From Balaenoptera acutorostrata (lineage: Eukaryota; Chordata; Mammalia; Artiodactyla; Balaenopteridae): a stretch of 64,000 nucleotides of DNA. Shown piece after piece: positions 53,812-64,000 of this stretch (position 1 is its first letter; each line of letters begins with the position of its first letter). The stretch lies in NCBI RefSeq assembly GCF_949987535.1, contig NC_080069.1:43265269-43329268 (forward strand), given 5' to 3'. Position numbers and translations under genes: made by a program. The notes under the pieces were generated by a model. That model saw only the letters and a program-made list of their open reading frames with translations, was not told the origin of the DNA and did no database searches.

Positions 53812-54142
53812 TTTTTTTTTAACAGGGCATTTATTTATTTTTATTTATTTATTTTTGGCTGTGTTGGGTCTTTGTTGCTGTGTGTGGCCTTTCTCTAGTT
53901 GCGGCGAGCTTGTGGTGTGAGGACTTCTTGTTGTGGTGGCTTCTCCTGTTGTGGAGCATGGGCTGTAGGCATGCTGGCTTCAGTAGTTGCAGCATGTGGG
54001 CTCAGTAGTTGCGGCACGCGGGCTCTAGGACACACTGGCTTTGTTGCTCCACAGCATGTGGGATCTTCCCGGACCAGGGATCGAACCCATGTCCCCTGCA
54101 TTGGCAGGCTGATTCTTAACTACTGCACCACAAGGGAAATCC
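53812..54142 (-). mobile_element. CHR-type SINE, long form
   Basis: Flanked by TATATAAAACGTTTCTT and TATATAAAATGTTTCTT, a clear target-site duplication with one mismatch. Confidence 0.95.
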
Positions 54143-54335
54143 CTATATAAAATGTTTCTTTGACCTATATGAAGTATTCAGGGTGATATTGGTAAAGACA
54201 TTGTATATATTAGGCTCTTCTTGGTTGTAAGGACCCTGAGATTGTGTCCATTACCTTGGGTGATGGGTCTTGTAGAGAGTTAGGAAACAGAAAAAATGGC
54301 TCCATAGCCACATAAGCAGGCTTAATGGAGTCTTC

Positions 54336-54516
54336 TTTTTTTGATGTGGACCATTTTTAAAGTCTTTATTGAATTTGTTACAGTATTGCTTCTGTTTTAT
54401 GTTTTGGTTTTTTGGCCATGAGGCATGTGGGATCTTAGCTCCCCGAGCAGGGATCGAACCCGCACCCCTTGCATTGGAAGGTGAAGTCTTAACCACTGGA
54501 CCGCCACGGAAGTCCC
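54336..54516 (-). mobile_element. CHR-type SINE, short form with non-A tail
   Basis: CTTAATGGAGTCTT flanks both ends. The 3' part contains AAATTCAATAAAGACTTT (reversed), a tail variant I also know from other cetartiodactyl tRNA SINEs. Confidence 0.92.
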
Positions 54517-54984
54517 TTAATGGAGTCTTTTAATCATTTAGTTGCCTTAGGTAAAAAGTAGAAATGGTAGAAGCTTTTGTGATGTGTCCTATCTAAGCAG
54601 ATTCTGTTCATTTGACAAATATTTGTCGCTAGCACAGTGCTAGGCTGGGTGGGATTGTGTTCCTTTTCTCTTTAAGAATTCTTACTATAGTATAAGGCAG
54701 AGCCACCTTATCATCTCTGGAACAAGGCTGGCAGTAAATTAAAAAATAAAAAATATGAGTCTGTAATAAATACCCTGTAAGTTTTACAATTAAAACACTA
54801 TAGTTGGAAGAGAGAAATCACATCTCCCTGGGGTAATTCATCTATTCAGCAAACATTATAATAGTGTGGATTGTTTTTAATGGCTATAACAAACAGGTAT
54901 GAAAATGCTTAAATTAAAAAAGTAGATTTCAGTATAGTTATGAGTACAGTGTTAAATACAATGTAAAAAAAGTGCACTTAAAAA

Positions 54985-55250
54985 AAAGGCTGGGAGGTGG
55001 GGGGGAAGGTGGACGAAATAGGTGAAAGGTACTGAGAGATACAGACCTCTGGTTATATAATAAAGTAGTCATGGGGATATAGTATACAGCGTAAGGAATA
55101 TGGTCAATAATATTGTAATAACTTTGGGGATAGATGGTTACTGGACTTATCATGGTAATCATTTCATAACTTATGCAAATGTCAAATCATTATGTCATAC
55201 ACTTGAAACTAATATAATATTGTACATCAACCATATATTTTTAAAAAAGG
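54985..55250 (+). mobile_element. L1 3' end
   Basis: TTACTGGACTTATCATGGTA and CACTTGAAACTAATATAATA are L1 3' UTR phrases, in sense orientation. Confidence 0.75.
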
Positions 55251-55599
55251 CTAGAGGGAAAATCACCAAAATAGTAACAAGTAGTTGTATCAGATCAATT
55301 TGGGGAGATTGGGAAGAAGGGAAGTAGATAAAATTAAAACTATATTTTTAAAAATCAGTAATATAGTTACATAGTTTCACAATTTACAAAACAGCTCTTC
55401 TAGGTCCTGCTCTGGGTGATGGAGACAGCAGTGAAATAGAAATAACAGTAGGAAAGGTAATAATAACTACCACATTTATTGGCATACAGTAGTCTCCTTC
55501 CCATGCTTACCCTCCACCAACTAGTCCCCCCACACCAGTATTATTACCTTCTTGTACATCCTGTCGAAGATATTTTATGCCTGATAAGCAAATATATAG

Positions 55600-55935
55600 A
55601 TCTGTTATAGATCAATTATCTCTTTCTCTTTGACAAATGATAGCTTTACTATACAAACTGTTCTGTACCTTGTTTTAGTCGCTTAATATATTGTAGAGCT
55701 TTCTTTTTCTTCAGTAATATTTTGAGAGTTTATTCTTTGTAGTTGCTACATAGTATTACATTTAATGGAGTACCATAATTTATTTAACCAGTCTCTATTC
55801 CATTTCTTTGCTATTATATAAAGTGCAGCAATGAATAATTTTGTACCTATGTCATTTTGTACTTGTACGTAATATCTATATGTTCCTAGAAGTGGAATTG
55901 CTGGGTCAGTGTATTTGCATTTGTAATTTTGATAG
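55600..55935 (-). mobile_element. Old L1M fragment, antisense
   Basis: CCTAGAAGTGGAATTGCTGG preceded by an AGTGCAGCAATGAATAAT section is reversed L1 text. Confidence 0.7.
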
Positions 55936-56167
55936 ATATATCAATGCAGTATAATCATAATCACCTGGGGAAACCTTTTCAGTGTTCTTATGTCTGCTCC
56001 CCCTCAAGATCTGGGAGGGTTTTTTTGTTTTGTTTTCTTGTGGATCTGGGATGGGCTCAGGTATCTATATTTTTTAAAGTTCCTGTAGTGATTCTGATGA
56101 TTATCCCAGAAGAAGAGAGGGGCTGGACCTTTGTGAAATGAAATGTGGTACAAAGAAGCATATCTAA

Positions 56168-56390
56168 TTAAAAAAAAATTTTTATTGGAGTATAGTTGAT
56201 TTACAATGTTGTGTTAGTTTCTACTGTGCAGCAAAGTGAATCAGTTATACATACACATATATCACTCTTTTTTAGATTCTTTTCCCATATAGGTCATTAC
56301 AGAGTATTGAGTAGAGTTCCCTGTGCTATACAGTAGGTCCTTATTAGTTATCTATTTTATATATAGGAAGCATATCCAACTTTAAAACAA
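56168..56390 (-). mobile_element. L1 3' end, antisense
   Basis: TTGGAGTATAGTTGATTTAC, then CCCTGTGCTATACAGTAGGT, is the reversed 3' UTR of a cetartiodactyl L1. Confidence 0.8.
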
Positions 56391-56859
56391 AAGAACATAG
56401 GCTAACTATAGGGCTCAGAAAGGTTCTATGCTGCCAGTTTATGTAGAAGCATGCTGTTGGCTGCTTTAATCAACATGTCCAGATTACTGCTAACTCCGGT
56501 ATCTTCCCCTCCCATGATATTATGGGATATCCAAGCATCACAATATAAATATGTTGGTCTTAAAGGTACTGATTAAGGGATGCAATAGAACCCATGATTA
56601 TCAGAGTTGGATTGGGAAATGTTGGGTATGTCGCTGAGGGAATAAGTATGTGAAATACAGGATCTTGTACAGCCTGTGGAAATTGAGAAGTCTGCATAGC
56701 ACTTAACCTCTTCCCCTGGGTTAGGCGGAGCCAAGTAGGGAATATAACTTTTTAAAAATAACTTAAAACACACCAAAACATTGAAGGCTTATTCTTTTCT
56801 AGGTTCTGGGTGAGTAGTAGTAATACAGTAATAGTAATATAGAAATAACAATCTCAGTA

Positions 56860-57160
56860 GTGATAGCTACCAACACTTATTGGGTACTACGTACATACTG
56901 GGTATTATTGCTGATTAATACTTGCATTATTACAAGTATTTTCTCATTGAATCCTAACCCTAGAAACTGTGGGGACTATTGTATTTCCATTTTACAGTTG
57001 AGAAAAATGAGTTTCAGAGATGTTAAATAAGTAACTTGCTGAAGGTCACACATGTATCTATTTTATAGGATTGTTTAGAGGTTAACAAAGTGCTTAGAAC
57101 AGTGCTTGGTACATAATAAATGCTCAGTACATACCAGCTGCTATTATTGTTATTACTGAA
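56860..57160. mobile_element. Two MIR fragments, antisense then sense
   Basis: 56860-57050 reads as a reversed MIR (AAATGAGTTTCAGAGATG, GAAGGTCACAC). 57057-57160 reads in sense (AACAGTGCTTGGTACATAAT). Confidence 0.7.
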
Positions 57161-57487
57161 ACACAGAGTAAATACCAGTTATCCCTTGCTAGGGCATGCC
57201 TCACAGAAGAAAAATGTAAATAGGGTTTTTCCAAGGAAAGAGAGGTATTCCCGGTAGAAGACACTGTAGTAAAGGGATTGATTGGTGGCCTGGTTTAACT
57301 ACTGCGTAGGGTACTTGGTGGTAAAATGGTAGAAGAGGCTGAGATAAGAAAGAAGGCTTCATGGGGGTGAAGGGAAGCTATTGAGCCCTCTTGAAAGAAT
57401 GGACATGGCTCATTTTAGTAGGCAGAGGGAGTTGGGAACATTTCAGGCAAAGATACAGCATTTAAAAAGGCATAGAAGCTGTCAGTG

Positions 57488-57880
57488 TTGCAGTTACCTA
57501 CTGCTGTGTAGTAAACTACCCCAAAACTTAGTGGCTTGAAACAATTACTGTTTTATTTGCTCACAGTTCTGGTCTCACCTGGGACCGTCATATGGCTGTA
57601 GTCATCTGGTGGTGCCACTGGGGCTAAATAGTCTCAGATGGCTTCTCTGATGTGTCTGGCTTTGAATATGGCTGTTGGCTGGGTTTCTTCACATGACCGC
57701 AGAAGAGTCCCTAGAGAACAGTAGAAGCTGCAAGGGCTCTTGAGGACTAGGCATGGAAGTCACATAGTGTCATTTCCACCACATTCTGTTGGCCAAAACA
57801 TGTCACAAAGCCAGCCTAGATGCAACAGGAGAAATAAATTCCATCTCTTGATGGAAGGACCTGCAAAGAATTTGTGACTT
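57488..57880 (+). repeat. Old dispersed mammalian repeat, family not assigned
   Basis: CCCAAAACTTAGTGGCTTGA, then GGAAGTCACATAGTGTCATT and CCATCTCTTGATGGAAGGA, is a widely dispersed text I recognise but cannot name with confidence. Confidence 0.5.
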
Positions 57881-58012
57881 TTTTTTTTTTTTTAATCTAC
57901 CACAAATGGAAAAGGGCAGGATGAGTTTAGAATGTGTTACTTATTAGCCCCTTTGGCCTTTTCTTTAGCCTAAGTAACATTTCCTCCAACGTTTATTACA
58001 CAGGGTCCTTTT

Positions 58013-58230
58013 TTAAAAAAAAATAAAAAGTTATTTATTTATTTGGTTGCGTGGGGTCTTAGTTGTGGCAGGCGGGCTCCTTAGTTGCAGCACATGGACT
58101 CCTTAGTTGTGGCATGCGAACTCTTTGTTGCGGCAGGCATGTGGGATCTAGTTCCTTGACCAGGGATCGAACCCGGGCCCACTGCAGTGGGAGTGCGGAG
58201 TCTTACCCACTGTGCCACCAGGGAAGTCCC
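58013..58230 (-). mobile_element. CHR-type SINE, intermediate form
   Basis: About 218 bp, with a GGTTGCGTGGGGTCTTAG-type 3' part. The flanks ACACAGGGTCCTTT and ACACAAGGTCCTTT form the duplication. Confidence 0.93.
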
Positions 58231-58379
58231 AACACAAGGTCCTTTAATCATCACTTTTACCTGGCCCTGACCTCTTTCTCTGTTTCTCCTAGAGTGAAGA
58301 TAAAATATAAATTAAAATGAAAAACAAAAAAGCTTTACCAAGAACTAACTAATAGAATTTTGAAAACTCTGAATTATTA

Positions 58380-58705
58380 TTATTTTTTTAAAATAAATTT
58401 TTTTTTTTTATTTAATTTTGACTGCATTGGGTCTTCATTGCTGCGTGCGGGCTTTCTTTAGTTGCGGCTAGCAGAGGCTACTCTTCGTTGTGGTGCGGTG
58501 GCTTCTCTTGTTGCAGAGCACAGGCTCTAGGCGCGCAGGCTGCTGTAGTTGTGGCTGGCGGGCTCTAGAGCACAGGCTCAGTAGTTGTGGCACATGGGCT
58601 TAGTTGCTCTGCGGCATGTGAGATCTTCCCGGACCAGGGCTCAAACCCGTTTCCCCTGCATTGGCAGGCAGATTCTCAACCACTGCGCCACCAGGGAAGC
58701 TCCCC
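58380..58705 (-). mobile_element. CHR-type SINE, long form
   Basis: AAAACTCTGAATTATT stands on both sides. The element is complete. Confidence 0.94.
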
Positions 58706-58851
58706 AAAACTCTGAATTATTTTTTAAAAATTTTGAAGAGAAAATGTAGTTTACTTACTTTTGAATATTCTCTTGAACTTGATTAACAGTGATTAACTGT
58801 TTGTTAACAGTGATTAACAGTGATTAACTCCTCAGGGAGTTCTCCAGGATT

Positions 58852-59156
58852 TTTTTTTTTTTAATATTTATTTATTTATTTATTTATTTATTTATGGCTG
58901 TGTTGGGTCTTCGTTTCTGTGCGAGGGCTTTCTCTAGTTGTGGCAAGCGGGGGCCACTCTTCATCGCGGTGCGCGGGCCTCTCACTATCGTGGCCTCTCT
59001 TGTTGCGGAGCACAGGCTCCAGATGCGCAGGCTCAGTAATTGTGGCTCACGGGCCTATTTGCTCCGTGGCATGTGGGATCCTCCCAGACCAGGGCTCGAA
59101 CCCGTGTCCCCTGCATTGGCAGGCGGATTCTCAACCACTGCGCCACCAGGGAAGCC
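58852..59156 (-). mobile_element. CHR-type SINE, long form with (TTTA)n tail
   Basis: CTCCAGGATTTT flanks both ends. The tail is a pure TTTA repeat (about 58868-58893). Confidence 0.95.
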
Positions 59157-59313
59157 CTCTCCAGGATTTTAATAATAGACCAGGATTATGTGTTATTACC
59201 ACATCATTTGTTAGTATTTAATTAAATAGCTTGGTGTTAAATTTTTTTAAGCATTTTAGTGTATAACCATTTAAAATCTTGACCATAGTATTAATTTCCT
59301 AGGTAAATTCTTT

Positions 59314-59507
59314 TTTTAAAATTAATTAATTAATTAATTAATTTGGTTGCACTGGGTCTTGGTTGTGACAGGTGAGCTCCTTAGTTGTGGCATGCGAAAC
59401 TTTTAGTTGCGGCATGCCTGTGGGATCTAGTTCCCTGACCAGGGGTCAAACCCAGGTCCCCTGCATTGGGAGCACAGTCTTAACCACTGTGCCACCAGGG
59501 AAGTCCC
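59314..59507 (-). mobile_element. CHR-type SINE, intermediate form with (AATT)n tail
   Basis: CCTAGGTAAATTCTTTT and CCTAGGTGAATTCTTTT flank it. Confidence 0.94.
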
Positions 59508-60201
59508 CCTAGGTGAATTCTTTTATTTATGTTCTGTATAGGTAGACATCTACAACCAGCTACCTTTTAGAATAATCTGAAATCCTGAATTAGTAGGTTC
59601 TAAATTAATGATGTTTTTACCTCTTTATTCAACTAACGTCTGCCAATACTCAGCAAACACAAATGTGATTTCCTCTGAGTTATATTCATTTATGATCCTC
59701 TGTGGTCCACTATTTAATTCTGCTTTCCATTCTGAAAGAGCTCTTAACCTTTGTTCATTAATCATGGGAAACAGTTGTGCAACATGCCTTGACATTAACT
59801 TGAACATCTAAAATTAGTCCTGTAACAATCAGCAGTTGGGAACAAGGTTTTAGTAGTTTGTGGTATATGTTAAGTAGACATTGCAAGGTTGGAAGGAACT
59901 CCCTAGAAATAAGTAAGTGACTTGTGTTATGTGTGTGTGCATGTACCTGTGTGTATACACAATTGAAAGTCTCTTTTTATTAAACAGATGGACAAATTAC
60001 ATCTCTTACTACAAATGCATTATAAGCATCTTTATGCACTATGCTGTTTAATCATTTTAGAAGAAAAATATATTTATTGAAAACCTGGTACGCTAGAATG
60101 GATTTTTCTGCATGTTTCTTTTGTGGTTTTCATTTTTTAAAGGAATAATTGTATTACATATACTATATTTCAAGTGAATGAATTTTTTTTTTTCTCTTCA
60201 G

Positions 60202-60849
60202 AGTTTATAGAAACCCATTCACAAAAATGACATCCTGGTTATATGAATGTCTTTGTGAAGCTGAACTAGCACAGTATTATCCTCATTTTACTGCCCTTGG
60301 CCTTCAGAAAATAGATGAATTAGCCAATGTTACAATGAAGGACTACTCCAAATTGGGAGTCCATGACATGAATGACCGCAAACGTCTCTTCCAACTTATC
60401 AAAATCATTAAGATTATGCAGGAAGAAGATAAAGCAGTCAGTAGCCCAGAGTATCCTCTACAGACAAGCAGTCTGTGCATCAAGCCTCAGAAATCTAGAT
60501 CTGGCCCTCGAAGGCAACTGCATTTTGATTCTCCTGCTGACAACAAAGACAGAACTACCAGCCACAATCAGTTTGAACTGTGCGATTTATCACATTTATC
60601 TGCAAGTGAACAGAAGTCTAGTTACGTAAAAGTACTAGAGCATTTGCTACCAGATGATTCCCAGTACTGTACAAAAACAAGAATTCTGAATGCCACAGCT
60701 GCTGATTCCTACCTACAAGAAGAAACTAACACTTCACTCTTTTCATCAAATCACTTTTCTCCAATACAGGGAGATTGTGATAGTCCCATTATGCAAAGAG
60801 TCTCTCATGTTTCAGGGTATAACTATGGAATCCCTCATTCCTACATCAG
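60202..60849 (+). CDS. KIF24: KIF24 exon 2 (SAM domain), CDS from 60227
   Basis: 25 nt of 5' UTR, then ATG with A at -3. It encodes 207 codons plus two bases. The donor is ATCAG|GTAATA at 60850. Confidence 0.93.
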
Positions 60850-63800
60850 GTAATAACTTATTTTTTTCTTTTTTAATTTTGGAGGGAGGGTAGCCTTAGG
60901 CAAGGGCAGGCTTCTCCATGACCAGAGGAGACCAACTATTCCATATTTACAGAAAATGATAGTGAACAGCTTCTGCGGTGATAATGGAAGTACCTTGATA
61001 GGGGGAAATTAATGAAGAATTTGGACTTTTCAGCTGGGAGAAAGATAATATTGTTCACGTGCATCAAGCAGCTGCTACTTACCAGGGTCTGCTATTATTC
61101 CTATAGCAGACATATTTTTATTATTATAGTGTAACATGATACATCTAATGCATCCATGAAGGTAAAATATCAATAGTTAACTAGTCTCTGTAGTGAAAAA
61201 AAAAAATTACACAATCCACAGGATTTTTTTTTAAGGCTATCAAATTCACTTCAGCCAGGAGGCATGAAGCTTAGTTAAAAACAGCTGTTTAATTCGACTA
61301 GTTGAATTAAATAGGTCTTTGGAGCAATTGATTTACCTGCACATATTGAAATATGGTCCTGATTTTGAGGGCTTTCTACAAGTCCAGCCCTGGAAGGACA
61401 GATGATTTTGGTCATTTCAAAGAGTAAGACACTTTTGATGGAGTTTAGAGTTTGGTTGTCAGAGTGACAGTGCTTCGAGTTAGAATTTGAAATAAGGTCC
61501 CTAAGAGGTGAAATATCAAGTAATCCCTAATAACAACCTTGGTATATGATAGAAAATACATTCTTTTAAAAATAATGTGTATTGTTTGTTTTGTTATTTT
61601 AAAAGTTATAGATGGTGAGTTGTGGAGAAATAAAATACATTCTTAAGCCACTTTTTTTAAAAAAAATAAAGGCTATTATTCATACCTTAAAACAAAGTAT
61701 TTACATCTGGTCTTACATTGGCTAAGGTTTCAGAGGATTTCATAACCAACTAGTTCTTTTATTCTAAAAAAATAGAAGACCCAATTTTAAAGATAAAAAT
61801 GCCTTTAGTAATTTGAAATACATAAGTGAATTCTATAGTGTTTGTGGAAGAAAAAAAAATTTTTTTTTTTTTGGTTTGGTTTAGCAAAGCACAGAGCATA
61901 TAGTACTGTTTTCTTCTTTCAGTTGTGAAAGGACTAGATTGTTCTATGATCATCAATGCCAGGATTGTTGCTGTCCTATTGGTTAGCTCAGTGGTGAAAG
62001 AACAAATAGTTTCTTGAATGTTAGTCTTTCATTGAACAACACATAAAAATCTAAATTGGAATTATTTATAAATAGAATAAAGATGTGACTTTGCATTATT
62101 TATTTAGATAGAATGGATATTTTAGTTTAAATATCGCTGTTTTATTTATTTGGCAAATATAAAGTACCACCTCTGCTTGCCCTGATCCTAGATATAAAGA
62201 TGATTAGGATATCTGGAGACTCTCAGACTCTTAGGCGGCAGGGTAAGTGGGAAGACAGGCAACCATATAGTGAGATAAGCGCTCTCACAGAGGTTTGTAC
62301 GTGGCAAACCCAGAACGAAAGCTATTCAATTGAGCTTTCTCACTTTATATCATTATTATCATACTCTGCCCATTCCTTATTATATTAGAGAAATGGAGGT
62401 AAGAAAGTACATTTTCCCCAATAATTCTCAATATTGTCTTCTCACCCAAACCCTAAGTAGGAGCCAGAGTTTCAGAACCCTGAGAAACTCCCTCACCAAC
62501 TTAAGGCTTCCTATTAGTGAGTCATCTGTGTCCAAAGAGCATTCTCTTTGGATACCTCAAATCAGGTAAGTTCAAAATAAATTACTGGACTCAGAACTTT
62601 AATAAAAGTCTAAGGCGTTTAGATAACTGGCTGCCCTGACTTATTTAAGATCTTGAACAGACCTAACTCTAGATGTATTAACTCTGCATGTCAGACAGAT
62701 ATATTTTATTTCTTCTAGGGAAGGTTGAGCAGTAAAACCAGAGCGTTTTAGAATACATTAAAACTTTGTGTTTTTTTTTCTGGGGAATTCCTTGGCGGTC
62801 CAGTGGTTAGGACTCAGCGCTTTCACTGCTGGCCCGGGGTTCAGTCCCTGGTTGGGGAACTGAGATCTGCAAGCCATGCAGCATGGCCAAAAAAGAAAAA
62901 AAATTGTTCTTTTCTTATTAAAAAATCTAACATATGCAAAAGAAGAGAAAATAGAACAGTGAGCCCCCACATGCCCATCATTCACTTTCAATGATTGTCA
63001 AGATTTTGCCACACTTACTGTCAAAATGGTACATTTTTTAGACGTCTACTCTACATTGGTTAAAAAAAACAAAACATGCTTCAAAGGGCTTGAGTAGTCT
63101 TTGTTTTTTTTTAATTGGCATATAATTGCTTTATAATGTTGTGTTAGTTTCTGCTGTACAATGAAGTGAATCAGCTATATGTATACCTGTATCCCCTCCC
63201 TCTTGGACCTTCCTCCCACCCACCCCCCATCCCACCCATCTAGGTCATCACAGAGCACTGAGCTGAGCTTCCTGTGCTTCACAGCATGTTCCTAACCCAA
63301 GGAATATTGCCTCAATATTCTGGATGTTAAGGTTGATGAGTTCACTGAAGTCAGCCAGAGAAGAAATGTATCTGGATAGAAAGATGAATTTAGTGGTGAA
63401 TTAGCACCAGTCATAAAATTGTCCTGGGAAGAGGAAATATAGGATCGTGTTCTAACAAATAAATATATATCAGAGTAGGCAAAAAGAGGATGCAAGAAAA
63501 CAAGACAAAGGGAGTGACAGAATATACCTGGGAGAAACAGGGGGAAAATACATTGAAACCTACCACCAAATTCAAGGTATTTAATAAACCCAGGTAGGAT
63601 AAAAAAAAGAAATTAGATTGAATGGTCCAGAAAACAGTAAATGTACAATAATAATTGGATTGAAAGGAAGCAAGAAACCTGCTTTTGGGTGGGGTGAAAT
63701 AGAGAGGGAGATAGAAGTAATCAGGAGGATTTATAGCGAATAAAAGATCTCAGTGTCAACACTTCAGTATGTAACATATTGTGTGTATATGTGTGTGTGC

Positions 63801-64000
63801 GTGTATTACACCTAATATATAACAAAATGTACTGATACTTTGACCTCTTAAGTAGTTTTATCGTATTATTAAAAATTAAAGCCCACTTATATATCAGCCA
63901 GAACCCCTCAGAGAAAGAGAATCCTTGGACTGAGATGGAGAAAATCAGAGTTTGTGTTCGAAAACGCCCTCTGGGCATGAGGGAGGTACGTCGTGGAGAA
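60227..64000 (+). CDS. KIF24: KIF24 (kinesin-13 family), first two coding exons, partial
   Basis: Coding join 60227-60849 and 63898-64000, continuing off the window. The start MTSWLYECLCEAELAQYY matches human KIF24 apart from one residue. Residues 1 to about 65 form a SAM domain (LGLQKIDELANVTMKDYSKL, then GVHDMNDRKRLFQLI). Residues about 70-220 are a low-conservation linker. The second exon opens the kinesin motor with KIRVCVRKRPLGMREV from residue 223. Known role: a microtubule-depolymerising kinesin that sits with CP110 at mother centrioles and restrains cilium formation. It acts downstream of Nek2. About 242 of roughly 1370 residues are present. The upstream acceptor is TTTCTCTTCAG at 60201. 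Confidence 0.95.
62781..62902 (+). mobile_element. CHR-type SINE, short form
   Basis: The head GGGGAATTCCTTGGCGGTCC and the GGCCAAAAAAGAAAAAAAA tail are both recognisable. Confidence 0.92.
63098..63300 (-). mobile_element. L1 3' end, antisense
   Basis: ATAATGTTGTGTTAGTTTCT then GTCATCACAGAGCACTGAGC is the reversed L1 3' UTR, the same family as 56168-56390. Confidence 0.8.
63898..64000 (+). CDS. KIF24: KIF24 exon 3 (motor start), cut by the window end
   Basis: The acceptor is TATATATCAG at 63897. Completing the split codon with C gives Ser, then QNPSEKENPWTEMEK and the first motor strand IRVCVRKRP. It stays open to the last base. Confidence 0.92.

Larger units (their letters stand above)
41024..60201 (+). 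other. KIF24: KIF24 intron 1 (19.2 kb)
   Basis: AT-rich and packed with repeats, described separately: L2-like 3' ends (about 41340-41440 and 43240-43355), an LTR-like stretch (42885-43215), L2-like antisense text (43565-44500), L1M pieces, and eleven or more SINEs. The unique stretches 44.5-45.8, 48.0-49.1 and 52.2-53.5 kb show nothing I can assign. Confidence 0.6.
60850..63897 (+). other. KIF24: KIF24 intron 2
   Basis: AT-rich, with one short SINE and one antisense L1 3' end. A MIR- or L2-like remnant may lie near 62140-62280. No other feature was recognised. Confidence 0.6.

Overview
The window is nuclear DNA from a placental mammal, almost certainly a cetacean (whale, dolphin or porpoise). 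Three things support this. There are four split or large conserved mammalian genes with GT/AG introns. Many copies of the tRNA-derived CHR-type SINE typical of cetaceans (long form about 310-330 bp, short form about 120 bp) are present, and no ruminant BovB or BOV-A repeat was seen. There are L1 3' ends of the kind common in Cetartiodactyla. The exact species cannot be told from the sequence. The gene order SPMIP6 - MYORG - NUDT2 - KIF24 matches, in reverse orientation, the block I know from human 9p13.3.

Layout. 1-13.5 kb: SPMIP6 (C9orf24/SMRP1), + strand, seven coding exons, with a 7.4 kb first intron full of old LINE, SINE and microsatellite sequence. 13.5-15.5 kb: intergenic, with a young 5'-truncated L1 and a SINE nested in its target-site duplication. 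15.5-22.4 kb: MYORG, + strand, with a GC-rich promoter carrying a ZNF143-type motif and the whole 714-residue coding region in one exon. 22.4-29.5 kb: intergenic repeats, including an inverted pair of L1 3' ends and a Tigger/MER2-like fragment. 29.5-40.6 kb: NUDT2, - strand, two coding exons (147 residues) plus a distant non-coding first exon. 40.5-41.0 kb: a CpG-rich head-to-head promoter shared by NUDT2 and KIF24. 41-64 kb: the start of KIF24, + strand: a non-coding exon, a 19 kb repeat-rich intron, the SAM-domain exon, and the first 103 nt of the exon that opens the kinesin motor. KIF24 runs off the right edge.

The four genes do not form a pathway. SPMIP6 is a sperm microtubule/manchette protein, MYORG an ER/Golgi glycoside hydrolase, NUDT2 an Ap4A hydrolase and KIF24 a centriolar kinesin that restrains ciliogenesis. 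NUDT2 and KIF24 probably share promoter sequence. I found no novel multi-gene system. The most interesting signals are at splice-site and regulatory level: a frame-switching 3' end of SPMIP6 with the expected stop codon lost, a NAGNAG acceptor, CCAAT/CHR organisation of the shared promoter, and SINE inverted repeats in KIF24 intron 1. Family names of old repeats come from remembered consensus sequences and could not be searched.
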